Assembly (NCBI GenBank): GCA_013415695.1
Contig: JAAEEP010000009.1
Span: forward strand, 1 to 64,000
DNA length: 64,000 nt
Direction of reading: 5' to 3'
Source: Methanomassiliicoccales archaeon
GTDB lineage: Archaea > Thermoplasmatota > Thermoplasmata > Methanomassiliicoccales > JAAEEP01
In this document: positions 1 to 8,370 of the stretch, piece after piece
Position numbering within the stretch: the stretch's first letter is position 1
Layout of the letters: each line of letters opens with the position of its first letter
Position numbers and translations under genes: made by a program
Notes under the pieces: model-generated
Told to the model about the DNA's origin: nothing
The model's input: the letters and a program-made list of their open reading frames with translations, nothing else
The model's database searches: none

Positions 1-555
1 CTCAGAGAACGCCTTGACGTCGATATTCATCACATCCACGAGAGGAAGAGCGTCATTGAGAGCCTCCTCAGAGATGAAACCGTTTGTGTTCAGCAGGATG
101 AATAGGCCCTCTTCCTTCGCCAATGCAGCGGTGTCCAGAATGAACTCGAGCCAGACTATTGGCTCATTGTATGTCCATGCGATGCCGTCCACGCACCTGT
201 CCACTGCAGATCTCATCACGTCCTCAGGATTCATGATCTCGCATGGCAGTTCCCCCTCATTGGCGCAAGCAACCACGAAATTCTGACAGTTATCGCAGCG
301 CAGATTGCAACCGAAGGTGCCGAGTGAAAAGAGCCTGCTGCCCGGTCTGAAGTGAAAGATGGGCTTCTTCTCGATGGGGTCTGCTGTGGATGCGCATACA
401 TGCCCGTATGATAACGATCTAAGTTCATTTCCAATGTTCCTACGGGTCCTGCAGATGCCAGTCTTCCCCTCGGCAAGCAAGCATCGATGAGGACAAAGTT
501 CGCAGCGAACATTTCCATCCTCTCTGGACCACCATCTAGCGGTAATACCATCCAT
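1..555 (-). CDS. amrS: AmmeMemoRadiSam-type radical SAM enzyme, partial (C-terminus off window)
   Basis: A radical SAM enzyme related to pyruvate formate-lyase activases. The visible 185 codons begin at ATG 555 and run off the left edge. Near residue 70 is the cluster motif C-N-L-R-C-D-N-C, the CxxxCxxC that binds the 4Fe-4S cluster and SAM. Upstream are paired cysteines (C-E-L-C-P-H-R-C), the extra N-terminal motif seen in the AmmeMemoRadiSam (AmrS) group. A downstream W-T-Y-N-E-P stretch also fits that group. In other archaea this family occurs with AMMECR1 and Memo proteins; those partners are not visible here. The gene follows the phosphoesterase by 50 bp on the same strand and may share its transcript. 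The physiological substrate is unknown. Confidence 0.85.
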   Translation of the reverse strand, partial: MDGITARWWSREDGNVRCELCPHRCLLAEGKTGICRTRRNIGNELRSLSYGHVCASTADPIEKKPIFHFRPGSRLFSLGTFGCNLRCDNCQNFVVACANEGELPCEIMNPEDVMRSAVDRCVDGIAWTYNEPIVWLEFILDTAALAKEEGLFILLNTNGFISEEALNDALPLVDVMNIDVKAFSE

Positions 556-605
556 GAATCTCAACGAATTCGTAAGGTACTCGATAGATAGAAAGATTTG
601 TCGAT

Positions 606-1325
606 TCAGACCCTGAGGCCTCTGAGATCAGTAAGCCTTCCTAATGGTAATAGACCGACCTCGCTGCAGGCGATTATCTTGGCTTCCCCAAGCTCCTTCC
701 CCTTGAGTATGGGGGATAAATATTCATCCGGAGAAACGGTGGAAAAATCCGTTCCCAGAGCCAAGGGAGAGAAGGCAGGTATGACGGTGATCCCCATTCT
801 CTCATGGTGGACGAAGCAGGGAAGCTTGACATATGCTCCCACGCTATCGATGATCTTGATGGAGGGGTGCTCATGTGCCATGACCACGGGTCTCGATCCG
901 TGGTCCTTGTGTCCGTGGACGAATGTCACACCGTTCTCATCGAACGAGTCGACCATTGGGATCCCCATCTTCGATACGATGTTCGCCAAGTAGTTGTCGT
1001 GATTGCCTCTGACCATGACAACCTCAGCCGTACTCTTGATCATTTCCAGCAGTGAACGCACCTCGCTCCACTCCTGGCTCAGGTTTCGACTGAACTCATG
1101 TTTGAAATCACCCAACACGACAACTTTCTCGATCTCGAACTTGTCGATAAGATACATCAGTTTCTCGGACATCAATCGAGTCTGCATTCTGGGCAGATGG
1201 ATCCCGTCATTCTCCAGGGCGCTCTCGTAGCCAATATGGAGATCCGCTATGATCAGAGTGTCGTCTGTGATCAGGCACCTGTCAGTGGATGCGATAATTC
1301 CAGGGGTGAGCTCCATCATCTCCAT
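606..1325 (-). CDS. SbcD/Mre11-related archaeal metallophosphoesterase
   Basis: A 239-residue calcineurin-like metallophosphoesterase of the archaeal SbcD-related family. It has the expected metal motifs in order: D-L-H-I-G, G-D-F-K-H, G-N-H-D and G-H-x-D-H. I start at ATG 1325 because a GGAG ribosome site sits about 8 nt upstream; the open frame continues to 1448, but that 41-residue extension looks unlike the family. Relatives act on phosphodiesters or phosphomonoesters, and the substrate of this group is not established. It lies head to head with the exonuclease gene at 1459 and upstream of amrS. Confidence 0.85.
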   Translation of the reverse strand: MEMMELTPGIIASTDRCLITDDTLIIADLHIGYESALENDGIHLPRMQTRLMSEKLMYLIDKFEIEKVVVLGDFKHEFSRNLSQEWSEVRSLLEMIKSTAEVVMVRGNHDNYLANIVSKMGIPMVDSFDENGVTFVHGHKDHGSRPVVMAHEHPSIKIIDSVGAYVKLPCFVHHERMGITVIPAFSPLALGTDFSTVSPDEYLSPILKGKELGEAKIIACSEVGLLPLGRLTDLRGLRV

Positions 1326-1458
1326 GTGACGATCTCCAATATCACACCTAGCCCGGTCAAGCGTATTTCTAGATTCGCCATATACAGCGGGCTTGGAGGT
1401 ACAACTTTCAAGATACCCTCCGAAACCATATTGATTCCCATCAGCCAATCACCGGGGG

Positions 1459-2232
1459 ATGATCAGGAGGACCTTCGTTATCCTGCCATCCATAGGCAAT
1501 GGTACCGAAAGGTCTCTCTGGAGAGATGGAATCAGACACTGGGATGAATTCATAGATTCACCTTCTATAAATGGCATGTCTCAAAGCCGCAAGGAGAAGA
1601 TGGACGAGCATCTCATCGAAGCCAGAGAAATGCTGAACAGTGGACATTCTCATTATTTCACCAATCTACTGGTTCCATGTGAGCAGTGGCGGCTGTTCCA
1701 GGAAATGGAGCCCAGTGTTACATATTTGGATATCGAGACCGATGGATTGAGACACGATTCCAAGGTTACCGTTGTCGGTATTCACCGAGATGGCGAGACA
1801 CGAACATTGGTGAGGGGGATTGATCTGCACTCCGACTCGCTGGCAAGAGCTCTAAGAGGGACCAAACTGCTCGTGACCTTCAATGGTAGAAGCTTCGACG
1901 TTCCGCTCCTGGACTTCAACTTCCCGTTTACGGTTCCAAGGGTACCGCACTTCGATCTCCGTCACGGATGCGCGAGGATCGGCCTGAGGGGAGGTCTTAA
2001 GAAGGTTGAGAGAGACGTTGGTATTGGGAGGCCGAAGGAGGTCGATTACGTTACCGGGGAGGAGGCTGCCTATCTCTGGAAGCTCTGGGAGCGGAAGGGC
2101 AACCAGAATGCTCTCAATCTCCTCAGGAGATACAACGAGGAGGATACCAGGAACCTCGAGCCGCTTGCCAGGCATACGTACGAGAGATTGAAATCTAGAC
2201 TTGAAGGAGAGATGATAGAATGTCAGCGATGA
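1459..2232 (+). CDS. YprB-like RNase H-fold 3'-5' exonuclease
   Basis: A 257-residue protein. The N-terminal 35 residues (F-V-x-L-P-x-I-G-x-x-T-E-R-x-L-W followed by W-D-E-F) match the short helical N-terminus of YprB-like proteins, so the far-upstream ATG at 1459 is the real start. The exonuclease core follows, with Exo I (Y-L-D-I-E-T-D-G near residue 90), Exo II (T-F-N-G-R-S-F-D) and Exo III (Y-N-E-E-D). All four acidic metal ligands are therefore present. It probably degrades single-stranded nucleic acid 3' to 5'. Its end overlaps the RecJ-like gene by 13 bp, so the two nucleases are translationally coupled. Confidence 0.82.
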   Translation: MIRRTFVILPSIGNGTERSLWRDGIRHWDEFIDSPSINGMSQSRKEKMDEHLIEAREMLNSGHSHYFTNLLVPCEQWRLFQEMEPSVTYLDIETDGLRHDSKVTVVGIHRDGETRTLVRGIDLHSDSLARALRGTKLLVTFNGRSFDVPLLDFNFPFTVPRVPHFDLRHGCARIGLRGGLKKVERDVGIGRPKEVDYVTGEEAAYLWKLWERKGNQNALNLLRRYNEEDTRNLEPLARHTYERLKSRLEGEMIECQR

Positions 2233-3782
2233 GCCGAGCCAGTGATTTCTCTAGCTTCATGGAGGTCGCGGCCGAGACCGCAAGATTCCTCACAAGGGCG
2301 AAGAGGGTGGATGTGCTGGCTCACATAGACGCTGATGGTATAACATCTGCCTCCATAGCCTCAATGGCCCTTGATAGGGCGGGAATAGATCATTCGGTTC
2401 ATTTCATCAAGAAACTGGATCCAGAAGCGATCGAGAAGATCAATCTATGCGAATCCGATGCAGTTTGGCTAGTGGATCTGGGAAGCGGATCATACAGCCT
2501 TCTTGAGCACAGGGGGGTGTGCATTTCAGACCACCACGCCCCCAACTTCAACGGGCAGACCTGTCTTACAGCTTATTTCGGTCGACATGTGAACCCCCAC
2601 CTCCACGGGAAGGATGGATCTGTCGAGATATGCGGGGCGGGGGTGACCTATCTGGTAGCGAGGATGATGGATGAGCGAAACAAAGACCTCTCCTACCTGG
2701 CCATCGTGGGAGCGGTGGGGGATTTCCAGGATTCCGGTGAGTGTCGCCTCATTGGTATCAACCGTCACATACTGCAGGATGCTGAGGAGATGGGGGTTAT
2801 CCGGGCATCCACTGACATTCGACTGTTCGGAAGGGAGACAAGACCCCTAGCGAGGATGCTCCAGTACTCCTCGGACCCTTTCTTGCCTGGCTTGACTGGC
2901 AACTACTCAAACTGCAAGGAAACGCTGCAGATACTTGGCCTGATCCCCGATGATGGTGTATTCGAGGGGGATGCACCTGAGGGAGATGATTCCATGGGTT
3001 CGAACAGAAGGTGGATCGATTTGGACCATGAGGAGAAGAAGAGACTCACCAGCTGGCTCTGCGAATTCCTTCTGCACAACGGCCTGGGATCACGAGCTGT
3101 AAGGAGGCTCATAGGCGAGGTCTACGTCCTACCGAGAGAGGAAGAGGGCACGCCCCTTCACGACGCCAAGGAGTTCGCAACCCTGTTGAACGCGTGCGGA
3201 AGGTACGGGAAGGCCGGAATGGGCATGGAGGTGTGCAAAGGAGATCGCAACCAGCATCTAAAGGAGGCGCTCACGATGCTCGGATCGCACCGCAGGTACC
3301 TCTCCGAATCCATAGGTCTGTTGACCTATCCAAACCCTTCTAGGGTGGGAGCGGAGGGAGATGCATCGCAAATTGGTACGGGGAAGGTACCAGATGATTC
3401 CATCGTTATCCTCCCCTTCGGGAAGAACATCAGGTACTTCCAGGCAGATGAAAGGATCCCGGACACCATAGTTGGAATAGTGGCTGGCATGTATCTTGGC
3501 TCAAATCAAGAGATAGCGGATAGACCACTTATCGGCATGGCCCCCGTGCAGGATGATCCAGAGAAAGTGAAGGTTTCTGCAAGGGGGACGAAGGAGCTGG
3601 TGAGGATGGGGCTGGACCTTGCCAGGGCCATGAGGCTGGCCTCGGAGAGAGTTGGAGGAATTGGCGGTGGTCACGCAATCGCAGCAGGAGCCACCATCGA
3701 AAGAGGAAGGGAAGAGGATTTTCTCGAGGAGATCGAGAGTATTGTGGGTAACCAGCTATCAGATGCTAACCGAGAAGCATGA
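2220..3782 (+). CDS. RecJ-like DHH/DHHA1 single-strand nuclease
   Basis: A 520-residue archaeal DHH-family protein. The N-terminal DHH domain shows A-H-I-D-A-D-G (motif I), V-D-L-G-S-G (motif II), I-S-D-H-H-A-P (the DHH motif) and G-A-V-G-D. The C-terminal DHHA1 domain ends with G-G-I-G-G-G-H-A-I-A-A-G, which binds the nucleic acid. Archaeal relatives are 5'-3' ssDNA exonucleases or Cdc45/GINS-associated nucleases. This copy keeps the catalytic residues, so it should be active rather than a Cdc45-like pseudoenzyme. The start ATG at 2220 lies inside the end of the upstream exonuclease gene. Its 3' end overlaps argF, which is convergent, by 17 bp. Confidence 0.87.
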   Translation: MSAMSRASDFSSFMEVAAETARFLTRAKRVDVLAHIDADGITSASIASMALDRAGIDHSVHFIKKLDPEAIEKINLCESDAVWLVDLGSGSYSLLEHRGVCISDHHAPNFNGQTCLTAYFGRHVNPHLHGKDGSVEICGAGVTYLVARMMDERNKDLSYLAIVGAVGDFQDSGECRLIGINRHILQDAEEMGVIRASTDIRLFGRETRPLARMLQYSSDPFLPGLTGNYSNCKETLQILGLIPDDGVFEGDAPEGDDSMGSNRRWIDLDHEEKKRLTSWLCEFLLHNGLGSRAVRRLIGEVYVLPREEEGTPLHDAKEFATLLNACGRYGKAGMGMEVCKGDRNQHLKEALTMLGSHRRYLSESIGLLTYPNPSRVGAEGDASQIGTGKVPDDSIVILPFGKNIRYFQADERIPDTIVGIVAGMYLGSNQEIADRPLIGMAPVQDDPEKVKVSARGTKELVRMGLDLARAMRLASERVGGIGGGHAIAAGATIERGREEDFLEEIESIVGNQLSDANREA

Positions 3783-4677
3783 GGAGTATTGCCTTCTGAG
3801 CATGCAGCCTGTTTTCTGCCTCGTCGAATACCACGCTCTGAGGCCCGTCGATGACCTCTGCACTGATCTCAAGTCCGCGATGTGCCGGCAGACAATGGAG
3901 AACGATGGCATCGCTCTTTGCCTTTGAAAGAAGCTGGGAATTGAGCTGATAGGGCTCGAATACCTTCTCGCGCTCCACTTCTTCTCCTTCCTGACCCATG
4001 GAGACCCAAACATCCGTGTAAAGGATATCAGCCCCTTTGACCGCCTCTGCCGGATCCTCGATTATCAGGGAGGAACACCCGGTTGCTGAAGCGAGAGCCT
4101 CTGCCTTCCTCGTGATTTCCCCATCCGGAAAGTATCCATAAGGGCAGCACGCCACGAAGTCCATTCCCACTATGGCGGCGGCCAGCATGAGCGAGTTGCA
4201 GACATTGTTCCCATCTCCGAGGTACACCAACTTCAATCCCCTGAGCTTGCCTTTATACTCCATTACAGTCTGAAGATCGGCGACGATCTGGCATGGATGC
4301 TCAAGGTCATCCAAACCGGATATGACCGGTATGGATGCGTTCTTGGCCAACTCTTTCATGTTCTTGTTGGAGAAAGCACGGTACATGATAGCATCCAGGT
4401 ACCTACTGAGCACCTTTGCGGTATCCGCAATGGTCTCACCCCTCCCAATCTGAAGATCCTTGGGGCTAAGGTAGAGGGCGTGACCGCCAAGCTGGAACAT
4501 ACCTGTTTCGAAGGATACCCTGGTACGCGTAGAGGATTTCTCGAATATCATCCCAAGGGTCTTTCCCTTGAGAGGAAGATCCGCGCCCTTTGTCCCTTTC
4601 TTGATCTCGATCGCATCCCGAACGAGCTGTTCTAGCTCTTCCTTGATGTCTAGAATTGAAATGACGTCCCTTTTCAT
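3766..4677 (-). CDS. argF: Ornithine carbamoyltransferase
   Basis: A 303-residue transcarbamoylase that forms citrulline from ornithine and carbamoyl phosphate in arginine synthesis. The carbamoyl-phosphate site S-T-R-T-R is at 49-53, H-P-C-Q at 127-130, and the ornithine-type H-C-L-P-A-H at about 261-266. The last motif separates it from aspartate carbamoyltransferase. Length is normal for the family. The start at ATG 4677 is followed at once by typical N-terminal sequence. No other arginine genes are nearby. A T-T-A-A-T-A stretch about 30-40 bp upstream could be its TATA element, giving a short leader. Confidence 0.95.
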   Translation of the reverse strand: MKRDVISILDIKEELEQLVRDAIEIKKGTKGADLPLKGKTLGMIFEKSSTRTRVSFETGMFQLGGHALYLSPKDLQIGRGETIADTAKVLSRYLDAIMYRAFSNKNMKELAKNASIPVISGLDDLEHPCQIVADLQTVMEYKGKLRGLKLVYLGDGNNVCNSLMLAAAIVGMDFVACCPYGYFPDGEITRKAEALASATGCSSLIIEDPAEAVKGADILYTDVWVSMGQEGEEVEREKVFEPYQLNSQLLSKAKSDAIVLHCLPAHRGLEISAEVIDGPQSVVFDEAENRLHAQKAILLMLLG

Positions 4678-4926
4678 TTTCTCGGATGTCGGAAGAACTG
4701 TTCCCTATTAACGGTTTTGTGTAATGCGGTACATTTCAAGGTAAGAATTGTCCCCTATGCTTGCCATAGTTTGACCTAGAAGTATCAATTTAAAGAATAG
4801 TAAGGAGTTTATAAATGGTTTTTCGAGATCTCATTCATCTTGGCAACAGGTAAATTCCAGGAATAACTGGCACAGGTCTCAGTTCCTTTGATCCGTAATT
4901 TTTCCTCCTCATACTATCACCCTTAT

Positions 4927-4949
4927 ACGGTAAACTCATCTATTACCGT
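4927..4949. promoter_or_regulatory. 7-bp inverted repeat, candidate operator
   Basis: ACGGTAA at 4927-4933 and TTACCGT at 4943-4949 form a perfect inverted repeat with a 9-bp spacer, so the half-sites are about 16 bp apart centre to centre. It sits 30-50 bp upstream of the TATA box of the ArsR-type gene, where an activator or an autoregulatory dimer could bind. The binding protein is not known; autoregulation by the adjacent HTH protein is an inference. Confidence 0.45.
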
Positions 4950-4978
4950 TAATATTTCATTTTAGCGTATTCTAGAGA

Positions 4979-4987
4979 TATATTTAA
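4979..4987 (+). promoter_or_regulatory. TATA box of the ArsR-type gene
   Basis: ATATATTTA lies about 50 bp before the ATG at 5035. With the usual 25-27 bp from TATA centre to transcript start, the leader would be about 25 nt. Confidence 0.5.
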
Positions 4988-5034
4988 GCCTTTTGAACAT
5001 ATTATATCGATAAAACCTTGTTTGAGTGGGAAAT

Positions 5035-5610
5035 ATGAGTAAGATTGGCATTGAACAGATCAAGGTCTTATCAGATCCCAATCGGTTGGCCATTCTATCA
5101 CTACTGTCAATGAAGGAAATGACCACCACGCAGATTTCGCAACTGCTAGGTATCAGTGTCCAGAACACGCAGTACCACATAAAGAAACTTGCCGAGGCCG
5201 ATCTCATTTCACAGACACGCCAAGAAATAGTTGGCAACCTTGTGGAGAAATATTACAGATCCGCATTCGAACCGGGCATGATTTCAGAGGCTGCGGACGA
5301 GGCGACTATTGACATTGCCGAGCGGGCCGATCTCGTGTTCGCCGCAATGGGGGCAATCAAAGGCATACTCAATCATGGCATATCAATTTTGGACGAACGG
5401 AGGAATGAATATTTCCTAAGACCAGATATTCGACCCCGATATCCCTTTGGAGCCGACTATATAATCCTACCCAATACCTCAGAGAGCGCGAAGATGGCCG
5501 AGACTCTTGTCACTGAATTCGACGATAAGATGCACGCCCTGGCCGAGGAGTTCAAGGATGAGAGGAAGGAAAAATTTGCACTTCTTTACGCCCTCTTTCC
5601 TTACGATTGA
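5035..5610 (+). CDS. ArsR-family winged-helix transcriptional regulator
   Basis: A 191-residue DNA-binding protein. Residues 1-80 form an ArsR-type winged helix: K-V-L-S-D-P-N-R-L at the start of helix 1, then M-T-T-T-Q-I-S-Q-L-L as the start of the HTH and the recognition helix V-Q-N-T-Q-Y-H-I-K-K-L. The C-terminal 110 residues are acidic and helical and contain no cysteine pair like metal-sensing ArsR proteins, so a metal ligand is unlikely. A GTG at 5026 is in frame, but the ATG at 5035 better fits the family N-terminus. The effector and regulon are unknown. Candidate sites lie in its own promoter. Confidence 0.8.
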   Translation: MSKIGIEQIKVLSDPNRLAILSLLSMKEMTTTQISQLLGISVQNTQYHIKKLAEADLISQTRQEIVGNLVEKYYRSAFEPGMISEAADEATIDIAERADLVFAAMGAIKGILNHGISILDERRNEYFLRPDIRPRYPFGADYIILPNTSESAKMAETLVTEFDDKMHALAEEFKDERKEKFALLYALFPYD

Positions 5611-5657
5611 GCCCTGTGGTAATTGGTCTGGATGAAGCTTGCTAAATACCGGAAAAC

Positions 5658-5665
5658 TTTATCTA
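5658..5665 (+). promoter_or_regulatory. TATA-like box of tRNA-His
   Basis: TTTATCTA lies about 30 bp upstream of the first tRNA base, the usual archaeal distance for a stable RNA with a very short 5' leader. Confidence 0.45.
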
Positions 5666-5693
5666 TGGCGAAGCAATCCAAGTTCTCCTGCAT

Positions 5694-5768
5694 GGCCGGG
5701 ATGGGGTAGCCTGGTTATCCTGTGGGACTGTGGATCCCTTGACTCGAGTTCAAATCTCGGTCCCGGCC
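5694..5768 (+). tRNA. tRNA-His (GTG)
   Basis: A full cloverleaf can be folded. The 7-bp acceptor stem is GCCGGGA with TCCCGGC. The D arm holds G-G at 18-19. The anticodon stem closes a C-T-G-T-G-G-A loop with anticodon GTG. The T arm contains GTTCAAATC. An extra G at position -1 faces C73, so the histidine-specific G-1:C73 pair needed by HisRS is encoded in the gene. CCA is not encoded. There is no intron. A T-rich stretch at 5770-5779 follows. The 3' three quarters of the gene are overlapped antisense by the downstream DUF835 gene. Confidence 0.93.
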
Positions 5769-6998
5769 CTTTCCTTTTTCATTCTCATCATCTGGTTGAA
5801 GGACCTCACATTCTCTCTCGAACAGGGCGAGATCTCTGGTATCCAAAGCAGCTGGATCAACTGGAATCAATATTCTGATGTCCTTATCAACGGCCTCGTC
5901 TCGGAGGGCATAAAGGAATTTCAGAACCTTCTCAACAGGATTGTTGGAGATCAGATACTCAAGGCCATCGATCATTATTACCACCCTATCAACCGAATTG
6001 GTGAACTCTACAATGGTGTGCTGAAGTATGGATAGATTGCTGGGTTCCACATGGTTCAAACCAGCTTTCTGCGCGAGCCAAATGATGGGGGTCTTGACAA
6101 ACCCGTACTTCTCCCTCAGAGTGTCTGGATGGGTTCTTGATACTATTAGGCCATGAAAGCCACCGTTGAGCTCCTCGAGGAAGAGAGAGTACGCGACCTC
6201 AGCCTTCTTCTCCTCGATTAGTACGATGGTTGAAGCCAATATCCCATTCTTTTCCGACATGACCACATTTGGTTCCTTAACACCATCCTCCTTAACCGGA
6301 GAGATGATGAACATGTTGAATTTCAGTATGCCGAAAGCGAAGATGATATTGGCGATCACGAACCCCGGGGAGAGAATCGGTACGTTGTCGATAATACCTA
6401 GGTAATTGAGCATCTCCTGACCTGTACCGTATACCAGAGGGACAATGACCGCGAGCGACATCATGAAACATTGCCATTTGACCTCATCGTTGCTTGAGGA
6501 CCTAGCGGTTCTTGCCAAGACGATTATGGAGATCAGTGCCAGACAGACCACGATGCCAATCAGAAGATTCATGCTGAGTGAGTTTGGGACTCCCCAGCCA
6601 AAACTAGTCTTCAGCATCTCATCGACGGTTACTGCGGGAATTAAGGCCATTACAACCACGATTGCCCAATATCGCTTTGGGTTGGAGTGGAGCCAATTTG
6701 AGGCACTCCCAAATGGGAAGGATGAGCCGATATAGAGATATCCTGCGAACATCACCACCATCAGGAAGAAAATGGTTCTGGCGATTAGCCTGGCGTATTC
6801 TTCGTCAGGCGCGTTCATGAGCGCAAAGTCCAAGACGCCAAGAGTAAGCATGATTAACATGAGCTGGAAGAAGAATACGGATATTCTCATGAAGGGGTTC
6901 TTCCTATAAACGTAAAGGCCAAGCAGGAATCCTGAGCCTCCAGCGGCTATTGATATAAGGGACCATATCTGGCCACCTTCCAGCAATGCCTCGAACAT
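5715..6998 (-). CDS. Seven-TM-like membrane protein with C-terminal DUF835 domain (paralogue 1)
   Basis: A 427-residue membrane protein. Residues 1-235 contain about seven hydrophobic helices resembling the N-terminal membrane sensor of some histidine kinases. Residues about 265-400 form a DUF835 domain, recognised by I-V-S-R-T-H-P, P-I-I-W-L, V-V-I-M-I-D-G-L-E-Y-L and L-I-P-V-D-P. DUF835 is an archaeal domain of unknown function, often attached to sensor modules or KaiC-like ATPases. It is paralogous to the next gene upstream, which stops right after the domain. This copy instead continues for about 25 residues (charged, E-K-G-K-G-R-D-R-D) through the tRNA-His terminator and 54 bp antisense into the tRNA. 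Confidence 0.82.
   Translation of the reverse strand: MFEALLEGGQIWSLISIAAGGSGFLLGLYVYRKNPFMRISVFFFQLMLIMLTLGVLDFALMNAPDEEYARLIARTIFFLMVVMFAGYLYIGSSFPFGSASNWLHSNPKRYWAIVVVMALIPAVTVDEMLKTSFGWGVPNSLSMNLLIGIVVCLALISIIVLARTARSSSNDEVKWQCFMMSLAVIVPLVYGTGQEMLNYLGIIDNVPILSPGFVIANIIFAFGILKFNMFIISPVKEDGVKEPNVVMSEKNGILASTIVLIEEKKAEVAYSLFLEELNGGFHGLIVSRTHPDTLREKYGFVKTPIIWLAQKAGLNHVEPSNLSILQHTIVEFTNSVDRVVIMIDGLEYLISNNPVEKVLKFLYALRDEAVDKDIRILIPVDPAALDTRDLALFERECEVLQPDDENEKGKGRDRDLNSSQGIHSPTG
5770..5779 (+). terminator. T-rich terminator after tRNA-His
   Basis: TTCCTTTTTC directly after the tRNA discriminator base fits archaeal oligo-T termination. On the other strand it is read as codons of the DUF835 gene. 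Confidence 0.4.
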
Positions 6999-7071
6999 AC
7001 TCTTCTAAACTCCGATGGGAATGAATTACTTAAATTGGACTCTGCCGCCTATCATCTTTGATAATGGAAAA

Positions 7072-8268
7072 TTATAGACTCAGGACCTCGAATTCTCTCT
7101 CGAGCAAGGCGATCTCCGATTCGCTCATGATGTTTGGATCGATTGGCAATATGAGTCTGGCGTTGCCCACGATGACCTCATCAGATATTGAATAGAGCAT
7201 CTTCAAGACCCTGTCCAAGTTGTTATTGGAGATCAGGAACTCTACACCGTCCAGCATGACTACGGCCTTCTTGCTCTTGCTCACAAAATTACCAATCATG
7301 TTCTCGAGGATGAAGAGATTGTTGGGTTCAACCCTGTCCTGGCCTGGTTGGTTCGCCAACCATATTATCGGTGTCCTCTCGAGTCTGTACCTCTCCCGAA
7401 TGGCATCGGGATGAGATCTCGATATCACAAGACCCTGCGATCCCTCGGACAGCTCTCTGATGAAGAGATCGTAGGAGCACTCGGGCCTCTTTTCCTCCAC
7501 CAGTAGGCAGGGAGGAAGCCCGAATGATTTCGGAGGCTTGTCATTTGGAATCTCTGAGAAAAGACTCTCCTCAACGACTGGGTTGATTATGAACATCTTG
7601 TACTTCATTATCCCAAAGGTGAAGACAAGCATCGTCACGAGATAGCCCAGCCCACCTAGGATAAGCGCTCCTGGAAGGACCGGCTCTAATACATACAAGA
7701 TGCCCGTGTAAAGCAGGGGGAAGAATATTCCAAAGGCTAAGAGAACGCATTGCTGGCGCGCATCCGGATTGGTGGCAAAGGTGTAGGTCTTGTGGAGCAA
7801 ATGCACGCTGAGTAACGCAATGGAGAAGGATATTACTATCAGGAACAGCATGGCCGGCTCCTCAAACGTCCAATACCCAAGAGACTTCAATGTCACTTCA
7901 TCGACGAGATAAGCGCCTAGAACTCCAATAAGAACGATGACCGTTCCATACTGGAATTTATACTTCCAGAAGGAACTGCTGTAATTCTCGAAGGGCATCT
8001 GTGACGAGAGGAAAAGATATCCTCCCAACATCAGAGTGAAGAAGAAGATGGCGCCCATGCCCATATAGCGGGCGATCCATGCATCTGTATTTCCCGCAAG
8101 AAGGAAGAAGAAAATTTCCACGAAGAAGCCCATGAGCATGGTCACGAAGAATGCCTGGGCCAAGCTGAACTTTGGGTTTTTGAAGAGAACGTACGAACCC
8201 AGGGCTAGGTGCAGGACCCCCACCGAGATAGTAGTAACGGAGTAGAATAGCACAGCCCCGTTCATCAT
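7072..8268 (-). CDS. Seven-TM-like membrane protein with C-terminal DUF835 domain (paralogue 2)
   Basis: A 398-residue paralogue of the gene at 5715. An N-terminal block of about seven membrane helices (residues 1-235) is followed by a DUF835 domain (about 255-395) with V-I-S-R-S-H-P, P-I-I-W-L-A-N-Q, V-V-M-L-D-G-V-E-F-L-I-S-N-N and L-I-L-P-I-D-P. It ends directly at the domain boundary. A minus-strand ATTTTAAG box about 25 bp before the ATG suggests a leaderless transcript. It probably forms a membrane sensor pair with its neighbour. The intracellular DUF835 output is not enzymatically characterised. Confidence 0.82.
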   Translation of the reverse strand: MMNGAVLFYSVTTISVGVLHLALGSYVLFKNPKFSLAQAFFVTMLMGFFVEIFFFLLAGNTDAWIARYMGMGAIFFFTLMLGGYLFLSSQMPFENYSSSFWKYKFQYGTVIVLIGVLGAYLVDEVTLKSLGYWTFEEPAMLFLIVISFSIALLSVHLLHKTYTFATNPDARQQCVLLAFGIFFPLLYTGILYVLEPVLPGALILGGLGYLVTMLVFTFGIMKYKMFIINPVVEESLFSEIPNDKPPKSFGLPPCLLVEEKRPECSYDLFIRELSEGSQGLVISRSHPDAIRERYRLERTPIIWLANQPGQDRVEPNNLFILENMIGNFVSKSKKAVVMLDGVEFLISNNNLDRVLKMLYSISDEVIVGNARLILPIDPNIMSESEIALLEREFEVLSL

Positions 8269-8370
8269 GCCGAGCTAAGACTTACTGTACTTAAAATAAT
8301 GTGAGCCAAACATCAAAAATGATAGGTTTGTGGCTTGAAAGAATTAATATGCCATACCAAGCATTGACTT

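Larger units (their letters stand above)
4678..5034. promoter_or_regulatory. argF/arsR-type divergent intergenic region
   Basis: An AT-rich, gene-free 357 bp between the divergent argF and ArsR-type genes. It carries several T/A-rich promoter-like stretches, including TTTAAAGAAT and ATTTATAAATGG near 4790-4817. No open frame in it is convincing. The clear regulatory elements are the inverted repeat at 4927-4949 and the TATA box at 4979-4987, both listed separately. Confidence 0.6.
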
